From NCBI RefSeq assembly GCF_042678045.1, contig NZ_JBHUDI010000003.1:310001-374000 (forward strand): DNA of 64,000 bases, in the 5' to 3' direction. Each line of letters opens with the position of its first letter. Positions within the stretch are counted from its first letter, which is position 1. Under the pieces are notes generated by a model. It searched no databases. It was given only the letters and a program-made list of their open reading frames with translations, and was not told where the DNA came from. A program made the position numbers and the translations under genes. Positions 8,068-16,795 of the stretch are shown in pieces. This DNA is from Natrinema amylolyticus_A. Lineage in GTDB: Archaea; Halobacteriota; Halobacteria; Halobacteriales; Natrialbaceae.

Positions 8068-9195
8068 GTGACCGCGCGGGAAAACGAGCGGCAGCCAAAC
8101 GGTGAGTCCGTCGATCACCGTCTCGGTGACCGATCGGCCGTGAGCGCTGCCGATCGACTGTCGCTCGACGAAGGGACCCGCAGCGAGGGAACCGATCCGC
8201 TGTCGGACCGCTCTTCCCGTGCTGACACACCCTTTACGGAGGACAGCGGCATCGCTGTTTCCGTTACTGGTCTGCGAAAGCGCTTCGGCGACGGACCGGA
8301 GTCCGTTATCGCCGTCGACGACGTTTCCTTCGACATCGAAACCGGCTCGATTGTCGGTCTGTTGGGACCGAACGGCGCCGGAAAAACGACGCTCATCAAG
8401 TCGATTCTGGGCATGGTGCTTCCGGACGAGGGGTCCGTTCGAATCGGCGGCGTCGATGTCTATGAACGCCCTCGAGACGCGTACGCGCACGTTGATGCGA
8501 TGCTCGAGGGAGCCCGGAACGACTACTGGCGGTTGACCGTCAGGGAGAACCTCCGGTACTTCGCGACGATCAGCGGCGTCGACCCGGATTCGGTTCGCGA
8601 GCGCCACGAGCGGCTTCTGACACAGTTGGGACTTGCGGAGAAAGCAGACGTTCCCGTTCGTGAGTTGTCGCGAGGGATGAAACAAAAAGTCTCGTTGGCC
8701 AGCGTCCTCGCTGGCGGTGCCGAGGTTGTGTTCCTCGACGAGCCGACCCTTGGACTGGATATCGAGAGTTCGCGAACGCTCCAGCGGGAACTGCGACGCC
8801 TCGTCGAGGAAGAAGCACTCACCGTCGTGCTCAGCAGCCACGACATGGACGTCGTCGAGACGGTGTGTGACCGCGTCCTCATTATGTCCACCGGCGAGAT
8901 CATCGCGGACAACACCGTCGACGCGCTGCTGTCAGGCACCGATTTGCACTCCATCGAGATTACGAGTCGGGATCTCGATTCGGCCATCGTCTCGAGCCTC
9001 GAGGAGCGCTTCGAGACGATCGGCGTCGAACCGCGCGAGCGAGGGCACCGGATCACCGTGACGACGGACAGCGATGGGCTGTACGCGCTGTTGGCCCAGC
9101 TCCGCGCCGAAGACGTCTCCCTCGAGCGCGTCCGGACGATCGAACCGGATCTCGAGGACGTCTTCGTCGACTTGACGGCCGGGAGGGACCGATAA
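8068..9195 (+). CDS. ABC transporter ATP-binding protein
   Basis: The ATPase of an ABC-2 type exporter. From GTG 8068 it has 375 residues, with Walker A GPNGAGKTT (100-108), a signature LSRGMKQ (200-206) and Walker B VVFLDEP (220-226), then a C-terminal domain of about 110 residues. The first 60 residues are polar and non-conserved in look. The TATA-like TACTTAAAT (8052-8060) is too close to 8068 for a start there to be leaderless. GTG 8140 in the same frame is therefore a plausible true start. The permease gene follows with a TAATG overlap. Confidence 0.9.
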   Translation: MTARENERQPNGESVDHRLGDRSAVSAADRLSLDEGTRSEGTDPLSDRSSRADTPFTEDSGIAVSVTGLRKRFGDGPESVIAVDDVSFDIETGSIVGLLGPNGAGKTTLIKSILGMVLPDEGSVRIGGVDVYERPRDAYAHVDAMLEGARNDYWRLTVRENLRYFATISGVDPDSVRERHERLLTQLGLAEKADVPVRELSRGMKQKVSLASVLAGGAEVVFLDEPTLGLDIESSRTLQRELRRLVEEEALTVVLSSHDMDVVETVCDRVLIMSTGEIIADNTVDALLSGTDLHSIEITSRDLDSAIVSSLEERFETIGVEPRERGHRITVTTDSDGLYALLAQLRAEDVSLERVRTIEPDLEDVFVDLTAGRDR

Positions 9196-10004
9196 TGGCC
9201 AGCCAGCAGGGAACGGATGAAACGCCGCAGCCGGCCGGTTACTATCACCTCGCGCGGGCAGTACTCTACCGCGAGTTTCTGATCTTCGTCCGCTATCCCG
9301 CCAACGCGATCGGCGGCATCGTCATCTCGGTGTTCTTCTTTGGCGTCCTCTTCTATGGCGGACAGATGATCGCCGGACAATCGTTGACCGATTCGATCGA
9401 GGGGATCATCGTCGGCTACTTCCTGTGGACGCTGTCGGTGGGCGCGTACTCCTCGATCTCGAACGACATCGCGAGCGAGGTCCAGTGGGGAACCCTCGAG
9501 CGCCACGTGATGACGCCGTTCGGGTTCGCACCTGTGGCGCTGTTGAAAGGCGTCGCGAAGATCGTCCGGACGTTCATTATTTCAACGGTCATTCTGGTCG
9601 TGATGATTCTTCTCACCGGCACGACGCTCCAACTGAACCTGCTCACGATTGTCGTCGTCGCGACGCTCAGCATCGTCTCGGTGCTCGGACTCGGACTCGC
9701 AGCCGGTGGGGTGACGGTGCTCTACAAACAGATCGGCAACTGGCTGAACCTCCTCCAGTTCGGGTTCATCGTTCTCATTTCCGCTCCCGCGTTCGACCTC
9801 GGGTGGATGCAGGTGCTCCCGCTTGCCCACGGCAGCGCCCTCCTTCAGCGAGCGATGGTCGACGGTATCCGTCTCTGGGAGTTCACAGCGTTCGATCTCG
9901 CGTTGTTGTTCGTCACTGCGGCCGGCTATCTGGCGCTTGGGTATGTCGTCTTCCAGTATGCGACCCGCCGGGCGCGACGCCTCGGTGTGCTTGGCGACTA
10001 CTGA
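9195..10004 (+). CDS. ABC-2 type transporter permease
   Basis: A 269-residue membrane protein with about six transmembrane helices, the permease partner of the preceding ATPase, whose stop overlaps its ATG (TAATG). ABC-2 features include the cytosolic N-terminal YHLARAVLYREFLIFVRYPANA, and the central stretch SNDIASEVQWGTLERHVMTPFG, which matches the usual E-x-x-x-G-T-L-E pattern of the family. Together they probably export a drug, lipid or polysaccharide; nothing here fixes the substrate. Confidence 0.9.
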   Translation: MASQQGTDETPQPAGYYHLARAVLYREFLIFVRYPANAIGGIVISVFFFGVLFYGGQMIAGQSLTDSIEGIIVGYFLWTLSVGAYSSISNDIASEVQWGTLERHVMTPFGFAPVALLKGVAKIVRTFIISTVILVVMILLTGTTLQLNLLTIVVVATLSIVSVLGLGLAAGGVTVLYKQIGNWLNLLQFGFIVLISAPAFDLGWMQVLPLAHGSALLQRAMVDGIRLWEFTAFDLALLFVTAAGYLALGYVVFQYATRRARRLGVLGDY

Positions 10005-10025
10005 TCGTCACCCGTCCGTACGACC

Positions 10026-10271
10026 ATGACTCACGACCGAATCCACGCCCGGAAACCGACACACGACCTCGAGCGCTGGTCCGTCGGCACGATCGAGTCG
10101 ATTACCGACCGGGACGGCCACTGCGTCTTCGAGGTCCGAACCGCCGCCGGCGAGACGATCGAACTCGTCGTCACGACTGCTATCCGGGAGCTGGTGTTGC
10201 GACGGCTCGACCTCGCGGACGACGAGTCACCGATCGGGTCCCACGTCTGGTATCGACAACACGGCGGCTGA
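10026..10271 (+). CDS. Small conserved haloarchaeal protein of unknown function
   Basis: An 81-residue soluble protein, MTHDRIHARKPTHDLERWSV, 21 bases after the ABC permease and probably co-transcribed. It looks like a small beta-rich fold: SVGTIESITDRDG, FEVRTAAGETIELVVT. It has no cysteines and no signal or membrane segment. I recognise the style of a haloarchaea-only family but cannot name a function. Confidence 0.65.
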   Translation: MTHDRIHARKPTHDLERWSVGTIESITDRDGHCVFEVRTAAGETIELVVTTAIRELVLRRLDLADDESPIGSHVWYRQHGG

Positions 10272-10277
10272 CAGGTG

Positions 10278-11399
10278 TCAATCGGCCGTGAACGCACGGC
10301 CACGGGCGACGAGCCGCCAGGTCTGTCCGGCAGTAATCGTCCAGATGACCAGCAGCAGCGCCGTCACCCCGATCAGGACGTGACCGAAGACGGCGACGCC
10401 GAGGAAGGTCGCGAGCACGTCGGCCGAGACGGCGAACGCACCGATCGGGAAGGTGTAGGCCCACCACGTGAAGAAGAACGGGTGCGTCCGACGCGTAACG
10501 TAGTAGCCGACGAGCGCGCCCGTCAGGACGAACCACCAGGCCGAAAAGCCCCACAGCAACAGCGCCAGCAGCTTCAGCAGCGGCACCAGCGGTGCGACCG
10601 CGATGTCGAAGCCGACGCCGGCCTGTAACGCGTGGGTGAGTCGCGCGAGATCGATGACGAGGACGGACGTCGGGGCGAGTCCGATAGCGAACGTCGGGGC
10701 GAGTTTCTCGTGGGGCAGCGTCTCGTAGGCATACCGGTAGAGGACGATCGAGCCGAAAAACAGGAACAGGAAAGTCCCCACGCCGAGGGCGACCACCGAG
10801 ACGGTGAAAATCGCCTGCCCGGCGAGCGTACCGGCGTAGTACTCACTGGCGAGCAGGAAGCCAAGCAGCGGAATCACGAGGTGGGACACCGGTGGGATGT
10901 ACCACGCGAAGACGCCGTCGTCGGGACCGATCCGGTCATTGGTGAACATGAGCGTGACCAACAGCAGGCCAAACCCGAAGATGCCGGCGCTTCCGGAGAC
11001 AAACAGAGCTGTCAGTAGCGATCGCAGCGTCGCCGCTGGCACGGCGTTCCCCATCGTCTGAGCGATGCCGACGCCGAGCACGATCAACGTGATCGGCATC
11101 GTCGGGAAGAACTGGCTCCGGATCGGGTGGGTCAGGTCGGCCCACACCCGATCGGGATAGAAAACGAGCCGCAAGCACCACGGAATCAGGTAGGCGACCG
11201 TCGCGACCGCTGTCAGGCCGACGAACACGACGGCGAGCGTCGCGACGGGAGCGAGATCGGTCCGTGCTGCAACCAGCGCTAGCGCGATACCAAGCACGCC
11301 CGTCCCCATCGTCGACCCGAACCACTGTGGCCCGAAGAATTCGACCATGGTCGAGATCCGTGACCACGTGTCGTCTGTGGTCCGTTCTACATTACTCAT
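10278..11399 (-). CDS. TDT family transporter (TehA/SLAC1-like)
   Basis: A 373-residue protein with about ten transmembrane helices of the tellurite-resistance/dicarboxylate family, related to SLAC1 anion channels and Mae1. Family features are the N-terminal FFGPQWFGSTMGTGVLGIAL and IPWCLRLVFYPD. The ATG at 11399 is preferred over GTG 11405. An AT-rich stretch (11406-11418) upstream may be the promoter. The substrate may be an anion, dicarboxylate or sulfite. The gene converges with the small gene before it, with only six bases between them. Confidence 0.85.
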   Translation of the reverse strand: MSNVERTTDDTWSRISTMVEFFGPQWFGSTMGTGVLGIALALVAARTDLAPVATLAVVFVGLTAVATVAYLIPWCLRLVFYPDRVWADLTHPIRSQFFPTMPITLIVLGVGIAQTMGNAVPAATLRSLLTALFVSGSAGIFGFGLLLVTLMFTNDRIGPDDGVFAWYIPPVSHLVIPLLGFLLASEYYAGTLAGQAIFTVSVVALGVGTFLFLFFGSIVLYRYAYETLPHEKLAPTFAIGLAPTSVLVIDLARLTHALQAGVGFDIAVAPLVPLLKLLALLLWGFSAWWFVLTGALVGYYVTRRTHPFFFTWWAYTFPIGAFAVSADVLATFLGVAVFGHVLIGVTALLLVIWTITAGQTWRLVARGRAFTAD

Positions 11400-11543
11400 A
11401 CACACCTAATATAGTAGTCAGTAGGCACAACCACATTTGAAGGTATCGACTACCGCCTGCAGCGTCTTCCCAGATTCCTCAGCTCTCCACCCCACATATG
11501 CAGTGTGTTCTAATTTACACCTCGCCAGGCGATTCACAAGGCA

Positions 11544-11553
11544 TTTATCTATA
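11544..11553 (+). promoter_or_regulatory. TATA box of the OsmC family gene
   Basis: TTTATCTATA centred about 30 bases before the ATG at 11578, giving a start of transcription within about 5 bases of the codon: a nearly leaderless message. Confidence 0.6.
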
Positions 11554-11577
11554 TGGTGAATATCGCACAATATAGAG

Positions 11578-11970
11578 ATGGACGACGTTTCCCTGACAAC
11601 GATCAATGACGATGGATTCGACACACGGAGTCTCATCGGCGACTTCGAACTCGAGATCGACCCCATGGAAAAGACGGGGCCGAACCCGAACGCGGTACTC
11701 GTCGCCGACTACGCGTCGTGTTTCCTGCCTGCCGTCCGCCTCGGCGCACGGAAGGCCGGCGTGGGCGATCTCGGCCGTATGGAGATCGACGCGACGGCGA
11801 CGCTCGACGACGAGGACGACCTGGAGTCGATCGCGTTCACGCTGCGCGTCGAAGCTGACGTCGACGACCCCGACGAATTAGTCGCCCGGGGCGAAGAGCT
11901 CTGTCACGTCCACGCGGCGCTTCGCGAAGAACTTCACGCCGACGTCACCGTCGAAACCGACGCGTTCTAG
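11578..11970 (+). CDS. OsmC family protein
   Basis: A 130-residue OsmC/Ohr-like protein. The two cysteines expected of the family are in DYASCFLPAVR (about residue 45) and EELCHVHAAL (about 106). Members reduce organic hydroperoxides by a Cys-Cys mechanism, though many haloarchaeal ones are untested. The core EIDATATLDDEDDLESIAFTL matches the central beta-strand. The message appears leaderless from a TATA box at 11544-11553. It stands alone between divergent and convergent neighbours. Confidence 0.85.
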   Translation: MDDVSLTTINDDGFDTRSLIGDFELEIDPMEKTGPNPNAVLVADYASCFLPAVRLGARKAGVGDLGRMEIDATATLDDEDDLESIAFTLRVEADVDDPDELVARGEELCHVHAALREELHADVTVETDAF

Positions 11971-12019
11971 GTTCCCGGTCGGAGCTTTGTCACCGCACCT
12001 CGAGTGAGATCAGTGCGGT

Positions 12020-12616
12020 TCAAAAGCCATCGAGTCGCGTTTGACCACTCTCGCTGTCGGCGACACCCGCGAGTTCTGCCGCCCGCTGGAGTGCGTTCTC
12101 GAACGTCTCCTCCTGACTGCGGTCGTACAGCGTCGCTGCTGGGTGGACACAGAGCAGCACTCGTCGCGGCGTGTCGCCGATTCGGACCTCCTCGAGCGAG
12201 CCGGCCTCCTTGGTGACTGCGACCGACCGCTCTAGCAGGTGTTCGCTCGGCACTTTCCCCAGCGTGACGATCACCTCGGGATCGAGCCGGTCGATCTCGC
12301 GCTCGAGATAGCCCCGGCAGTGCTCGAGTTCCTCGGTCGTCGGATCCCGATTCTCGGGCGGCCGACAGCGCACACAGTTGGTGATCCGGACGTCGGCGCG
12401 TGCGAGGCCGACGGTTCGGAGGCCGTCGTCGAGGACGGAGCCGCTGCGGCCGACGAACGGCTCACCCTGCTGGTCTTCATTGGCTCCAGGTCCTTCGCCG
12501 ACGAACAGGAGGTCAGCGTCCTCGGGACCGACACCGTTGACGATCTGACTCCGTGACTCGACTAACGCTGGACAGCGCGTACACTCCGTGACACGGAGGT
12601 CTTCCATCTCGCCCAT
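12020..12616 (-). CDS. udg: Uracil-DNA glycosylase, family 4 (iron-sulfur type)
   Basis: A 198-residue enzyme that removes uracil from DNA. The active-site block GEGPGANEDQQGEPFVG is at 40-56 and the second motif VHPAATLYD has His158. Cysteines 12, 15, 81, 84 and 100 include the four that bind the 4Fe-4S cluster in this family. It lies 51 bases downstream of a DUF99 gene on the same strand, putting two deaminated-base repair candidates together. Length is normal for the family. Confidence 0.94.
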   Translation of the reverse strand: MGEMEDLRVTECTRCPALVESRSQIVNGVGPEDADLLFVGEGPGANEDQQGEPFVGRSGSVLDDGLRTVGLARADVRITNCVRCRPPENRDPTTEELEHCRGYLEREIDRLDPEVIVTLGKVPSEHLLERSVAVTKEAGSLEEVRIGDTPRRVLLCVHPAATLYDRSQEETFENALQRAAELAGVADSESGQTRLDGF

Positions 12617-12667
12617 ACTGATGGCTCAGGCGGTCGCCTCCTACGTCTTTCGGGACGCACGTGCCAG

Positions 12668-13243
12668 TCACTCCGAATGCGCACCCGAACGAGCGTACGA
12701 ATCAGCCGCGCGAGCCGCCAGCCGTGCGACGCGGATCGGCTCCGGACGGCCACCCGCGGGCGTAAAGGCCCGGACGATCTCGGCTGCCTCGTCGGACTCG
12801 AGGCCGACGGCTCTGACGTACACAGTGTCGCTGTCGAGCGACAGTTCCCGTCGCTCGGGCAGTGCCCGGTAAGTCTCGAGACGTGCCTCGAGTTCGGGGC
12901 CGGAAAACGCCTCACGGAGGCCGGCCGCGAGTCCGTCGCTTGCCTCGAAGGTGACGGCGATCACTGGTCGTTCGGCTGTCTCGTGAATCCGTGACAGGTC
13001 GAGAAGGTTGTACCACGCGGGGGCGACAGCGCCAAGCAGGACGTACCGTATGTCCGGTCGCTCGAGGTCGTCTAGCAGCCCGAGAACGGCATCGGTTGCG
13101 TCGGTGCCACCGATACGGCAGGAACTGTACGCGAGTCCGTCACAGACGCGATCGGCACGAACGACGGCACCGGCGAGCGTGCTTCGGCCCCGATCGCCGC
13201 GGTACGATTCGGCGATGCCCAGCGCCCGCACCCCGGATTTCAT
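12668..13243 (-). CDS. DUF99 family protein, endonuclease dU-like
   Basis: A 191-residue protein of the archaeal DUF99 (UPF0215) family, some members of which nick DNA at deoxyuridine. Seen are the N-terminal RALGIAESY, the characteristic GTDATDAVLGLLDDLERPDIRYVLLGA region read in part as VLLGAVAPAWYNLLDL (about 68-83), and the C-terminal EPIRVARLAARA. Its ATG overlaps the stop of the upstream small gene (TGATG). The neighbouring uracil-DNA glycosylase supports a role in deamination repair, but this is inference. Confidence 0.85.
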   Translation of the reverse strand: MKSGVRALGIAESYRGDRGRSTLAGAVVRADRVCDGLAYSSCRIGGTDATDAVLGLLDDLERPDIRYVLLGAVAPAWYNLLDLSRIHETAERPVIAVTFEASDGLAAGLREAFSGPELEARLETYRALPERRELSLDSDTVYVRAVGLESDEAAEIVRAFTPAGGRPEPIRVARLAARAADSYARSGAHSE

Positions 13244-13422
13244 CAGGTGTCGTCTTCGTCTTTGATTTCTTTGAGACGGTCGAGTAATTCGTCGCTTGAC
13301 GCGCCGTTTTCGAACTCGATGGTTCCGTCGTGACTGTTCGCTCCCGACTTGACTGCGTCATCGTCGTCAAAATCAGCGTCTACCTCCTGCTGCTCGGATT
13401 CGTCGTAGCTCCCGAATCCCAT
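13243..13422 (-). CDS. Small acidic haloarchaeal protein (DUF5786-like)
   Basis: A 59-residue protein beginning MGFGSYDESEQQEV and ending LLDRLKEIKDEDDT, found by reading the minus strand. The stop overlaps the start of the DUF99 gene (TGATG), which argues for real translation. It is highly acidic, with no cysteine or membrane segment. I associate the MGFGSYDESEQ start with a haloarchaeal family of unknown function. It probably heads the DUF99-udg transcript. Confidence 0.72.
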   Translation of the reverse strand: MGFGSYDESEQQEVDADFDDDDAVKSGANSHDGTIEFENGASSDELLDRLKEIKDEDDT

Positions 13423-13641
13423 ACAGTGTCCACTATGCGATTCGGGTTGAAAAATTCAGTGGTCACTGGTTTATTAGGGGTCTCCAAGTCCACGGGACCG
13501 TCCGGAGGCGGCCCAATGCCACCCGTCCCGACATCGAATATAAGAACTTCGTCATATGAGGGGCTGATCGAGGAGCCGCCGGACGACACGGATCGATCAT
13601 CGATGATACCGTTTTTGCCCCCGGCCGTCGACGACCCGTGT

Positions 13642-14253
13642 ATGGAAATTCACCACGTCACCGAGGACGCGGAGACGTTCACCTGCAACGCCTACCTGGC
13701 CGTCGGCGACCGGCCCACGCTGGTCGACGCCAGTGCGATGGAGGGCGTCGTCGACGAGATTCGTGAACACACCGACGAGCTCGAGGCCGTCGTCATGACC
13801 CACCAGCACGGCGACCACGTCGCTCAACTCGAGGCTGTCGTGGAGGCCTTCGACCCCGACGTGTACGCCTATGCCGACCACCCAACGCGCACCCACGCGA
13901 TCGATGACGGCGACACGGTCGCAATCGGCGACGAGGAGTTCGAGGTCGTCTACACGCCGGGCCACGCCGACGACCACGTTTCCTTCGTCTCAGAGTCGTC
14001 GCTGTTCTCCGGCGACGTGGTCGTCCACGACGACGGCGCGTTCGACTACGGGAGCTTCGGCCGCACCGACATGGCCGGCCAGTCCCGCGAGCGGCTGATT
14101 CAGAGTATCCAGGACCTCCTCGAGCGCATGCCGGACGGTGTCGAGCACATGTACGCGGGCCACGGCGGCGTCTTCCACGGCGACGTACGTGACGTGGTGG
14201 AGACAGCACTCGAGCGGGCCGAAAAGCGAGAGCCGAAGTATCCCGACGAGTAA
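13642..14253 (+). CDS. Metallo-beta-lactamase fold hydrolase
   Basis: 203 residues from ATG 13642 (MEIHHVTEDAETF); the frame is open upstream but the family starts here. Zinc ligands: THQHGDH (53-59), the histidine in VYTPGHADDH, aspartate in LFSGDVV, and the C-terminal YAGHGG. Similar proteins are glyoxalase II-like thioesterases or simple hydrolases. The substrate is unknown. Confidence 0.88.
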   Translation: MEIHHVTEDAETFTCNAYLAVGDRPTLVDASAMEGVVDEIREHTDELEAVVMTHQHGDHVAQLEAVVEAFDPDVYAYADHPTRTHAIDDGDTVAIGDEEFEVVYTPGHADDHVSFVSESSLFSGDVVVHDDGAFDYGSFGRTDMAGQSRERLIQSIQDLLERMPDGVEHMYAGHGGVFHGDVRDVVETALERAEKREPKYPDE

Positions 14254-14363
14254 CCGCGAGCGGTTTTAACGAGGGTTCGAGAACTGTCCGGAAAGCTAAC
14301 GCTGTGCGTACCGGGTGCTGTAGCTCTGGCCGAGTAGGACAGTTGGGAAAACTGCTCGCTCGA

Positions 14364-14513
14364 TTATGCCGCGCGCGCTTCCTTCGCCTTGGGGCGAAGC
14401 TTCTTGTAGCCGCACTTGCGGCAGCGCTTGGCGTCCTTGGCGTTGCGAGCGTTACAGCGCATGCAGATCATCTTCTCGAGCATCCGTTTCTCGGCGGCGT
14501 CGAAACTGGCCAT
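14364..14513 (-). CDS. rpl40e: 50S ribosomal protein L40e
   Basis: A 49-residue zinc-binding protein of the large ribosomal subunit: MASFDAAEKRMLEKM, then CMRC and CRKCG (a four-cysteine zinc site), ending in a basic tail KKLRPKAKEARAA. Length and sequence match archaeal L40e. It lies 75 bases downstream of tsr3, another ribosome-related gene on the same strand. Confidence 0.95.
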   Translation of the reverse strand: MASFDAAEKRMLEKMICMRCNARNAKDAKRCRKCGYKKLRPKAKEARAA

Positions 14514-14588
14514 ACCCGGCCTTTGCTCGTGGTGCATTTAATCGCTGTGATTACCGTTCCGAACCGGATTCGACTGACAACCGATGTA

Positions 14589-15092
14589 TCACTCCTCGTC
14601 GGCCAGATAATCGTCCTGCACCGCGACGACCTCGCTCGAGTCTGTACACTCGCTATACCGGCGCAGCGGTTCCTCGTTGAGCGTCAGGAAGGTCTCGCCC
14701 CATCGGAACGGCTCGAGCAAATCCTCAGCGAGGTCCCATTCGCCGAGGATACAGGCCGCGCCGGCGAGAGCTTCGACGGTCGTCAACTGGAACGGACGGC
14801 CGTAGTTGATCGGATTGGCGGCGACGAGAAAGGGAAGTGCCCGGTGGACGCCGCGCATCTTGAACGACGCGGCTTCGGCGGACTCCCACGAACAGTCGAG
14901 GGCGACCAGCGTCCCCAGTCCGTCGTCGGCGTCGGCCGGTGACAGCGCCTGCTCGGCGTGGGGATTGAGCACGATCCCGTAGGGAACCTGCCCCATCGAC
15001 CGATAGAGGGTCGCCTTGTCGAACTTCTCGAGGCGACGCGCGGTGCACTTGTCGGGGTCGTCGTCGCCCTCGTAGTAGACGTGACACTCCAC
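14589..15092 (-). CDS. tsr3: 16S rRNA aminocarboxypropyltransferase Tsr3 (DUF367)
   Basis: Transfers the 3-amino-3-carboxypropyl group from SAM to a modified pseudouridine of small-subunit rRNA. From GTG 15092 it has 167 residues and starts VECHVYYEGDDDPDKCTARRLEKF, the usual N-terminus; the frame is open 11 codons further up. Family motifs are GIVLNPHAEQALSPAD, ALDCSWE, LPFLVAANPINYG and LTTVEALAGAACILG. The following L40e gene suggests a small ribosome operon. Confidence 0.9.
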   Translation of the reverse strand: MECHVYYEGDDDPDKCTARRLEKFDKATLYRSMGQVPYGIVLNPHAEQALSPADADDGLGTLVALDCSWESAEAASFKMRGVHRALPFLVAANPINYGRPFQLTTVEALAGAACILGEWDLAEDLLEPFRWGETFLTLNEEPLRRYSECTDSSEVVAVQDDYLADEE

Positions 15093-15177
15093 GCGAGGGG
15101 ATAGGAACGGCCGCGAGAAAAGCACACGGTTCGGGACCGGGTCGTACGCTTTTGTCGGTGGCGACGAATGCGGTGAT

Positions 15178-15537
15178 ATGGATACGGAGTCGGACGGGAC
15201 GGACGCCGCGACGGACGACGGCCGCGCTCTCGTCCGTCGGTACTACGACGCGCTCGACGAGCACGACTATGCTGCGCTCGAGGCGGTGCTCTTACCGACG
15301 TTCTCACAGCGCCGTCCCGACCGCACGTTCGAGGACCGCGACGCGTTCGTTGCGTTCATGCGCGACGGGCGGCCGAATCCGGACACCAGCCACGATGTCG
15401 AGTCGATGGTCGTCGGGGACGACCGCGTCGCGGTCCGCGGCCGCGTGACCAGTGACGGAACGACGCTGTTCGAGTTTGCGGACTTCTTCGAACTCGAAGA
15501 CGGACGGATCAGTCGGCTCGAGACGTACTCGCGGTGA
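15178..15537 (+). CDS. NTF2-like/SnoaL-like domain protein
   Basis: A 119-residue cone-shaped alpha+beta fold typical of nuclear transport factor 2 and ketosteroid-isomerase-like proteins: VRRYYDALDEHDYAALEAVL (about 19-38), the RPDRTFEDRDAFVAFMRDG helix, and a terminal FFELEDGRISRLETYSR strand pair. The N-terminal 15 residues are polar. Function is unknown; many family members are stress-related or act on small hydrophobic molecules. It is convergent with the next gene with no gap. Confidence 0.78.
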   Translation: MDTESDGTDAATDDGRALVRRYYDALDEHDYAALEAVLLPTFSQRRPDRTFEDRDAFVAFMRDGRPNPDTSHDVESMVVGDDRVAVRGRVTSDGTTLFEFADFFELEDGRISRLETYSR

Positions 15538-16680
15538 TCAGGCCGAACAGTTGTTCGGTCCGAGCTCGAGTTCGACCCGGTCTTCCGGCGGGATATCAGC
15601 CACGCCACGGTTGTACTCGATGATCTCCTCGTAGTTCGACGGCTTCTCGCCGGCGTCGGCCATCCGCTCGACGAACGCGTCTTCGTCGAGTCCGAGCAGG
15701 TCGATGCCCGTTCGCGCGTCGCGGATCGTCGTCCGGATCGGCTCGCCGGGTGCGCCGTGTTCGAACTCGCCGTCCGCGGTGACCGTCACGTGTCCCGGGA
15801 GGACGACGAGACGCTCGGGTTCGGTCAGGATCGTCCGGTGGAGCGTCTCGTAGAGCATGCGTGCACCTTTCTCTCCTTCGTCCTCGCTGAACTCGAGTTC
15901 CGTCCGGCCGGTCGAGTCGACGTGCAGCGTGTCGGCGGTCAGCAGCGCCGCGTCGTCGACCAGCAGGGAAATCATCTCGCTGGTATGGCCTGGCGTGTAG
16001 ATGGCTTTGAGCTCGCGCTCGCCGACGGTGAGCACCTCGTTGCGCTCGAGCGGAGTGTACTCGCGTTCGATGTCGCGCTCGCTGGCGTCCTCGCCGAGGT
16101 AGTAGGGCACACCGATATCGTCGGCCAACTCGCGACCGCCGGAGATGTGGTCGGCGTGGACGTGCGTGTCGATCACGCCCGTGATCGAGAGATCGGCCTC
16201 CTCGGCGGCGCCCGTGTACTCGTCGGTGTCCGCGGTCGGGTCGACGATGACGGCCTCGCCCGTCTCGGCACAGCCGACGACGTAGCCAAGACAGCCTTTC
16301 GCGCGTCGCTGGAGTTGGACGATCGTCAGCCCCTCGCCGGCGTCGATCTCGACGCGGTCGTAGACACCGCTCCATCCCTCCATACCGCCGTCGACGGCCG
16401 CAACGTCGAACTCGTCGGTCGCCGAGTCGAGGCGCGTCGCCAGATTGCTCGAGGAGATCCCCTTCGCGCAGACGGCGATCACCCTGTCGGCGTCGCCGAC
16501 GACGTCTCGTAATTCGTCGATTTGGCCGTCGAGTTCCTCCTCGGGGCCGAAGGGGAAGTTGATTGCACCTGAAATGTGCCAGGCCTCGTAGCTGTCTTCT
16601 GGGCGGGTATCGACGAGAACGTACTCCGCGTCCTCGTCTTGTAGTTCTGCGAGTCGTTCGGGCGAAATTGTGTTAACCAT
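15538..16680 (-). CDS. Rhodanese and metallo-beta-lactamase fusion (persulfide dioxygenase-like)
   Basis: 380 residues with an N-terminal rhodanese domain (about 5-115), catalytic Cys71 in VIAVCAKG. A metallo-beta-lactamase domain follows (about 118-380): THVHADH at 172-178, YTPGHTSEM and VVLPGH. The fusion is typical of enzymes that handle sulfane sulfur, such as glutathione-type persulfide dioxygenases; haloarchaea lack glutathione, so the thiol partner would be gamma-glutamylcysteine or another (inference). It is complete and in one frame. Confidence 0.88.
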   Translation of the reverse strand: MVNTISPERLAELQDEDAEYVLVDTRPEDSYEAWHISGAINFPFGPEEELDGQIDELRDVVGDADRVIAVCAKGISSSNLATRLDSATDEFDVAAVDGGMEGWSGVYDRVEIDAGEGLTIVQLQRRAKGCLGYVVGCAETGEAVIVDPTADTDEYTGAAEEADLSITGVIDTHVHADHISGGRELADDIGVPYYLGEDASERDIEREYTPLERNEVLTVGERELKAIYTPGHTSEMISLLVDDAALLTADTLHVDSTGRTELEFSEDEGEKGARMLYETLHRTILTEPERLVVLPGHVTVTADGEFEHGAPGEPIRTTIRDARTGIDLLGLDEDAFVERMADAGEKPSNYEEIIEYNRGVADIPPEDRVELELGPNNCSA

Positions 16681-16795
16681 ACACGATCGTACCCCTTCGA
16701 GCGACGTAAACGCCGAGGCGTCAGGTGCCGGGATCGCACCCGCGAGACGGGCGACGGAAGCCGTCGTTTAACTGATATGGTATCCAAGAACCGGT

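Noticed and set aside
14310..14362. tRNA-like stretch GCTGTAGCTCTGGCCGAGTAGGAC with a following short stem
   Set aside because: There is no T arm, no matching acceptor stem and no room for one. It lies just downstream of the L40e gene and may be only a transcript-end hairpin (CAGTT/AACTG).
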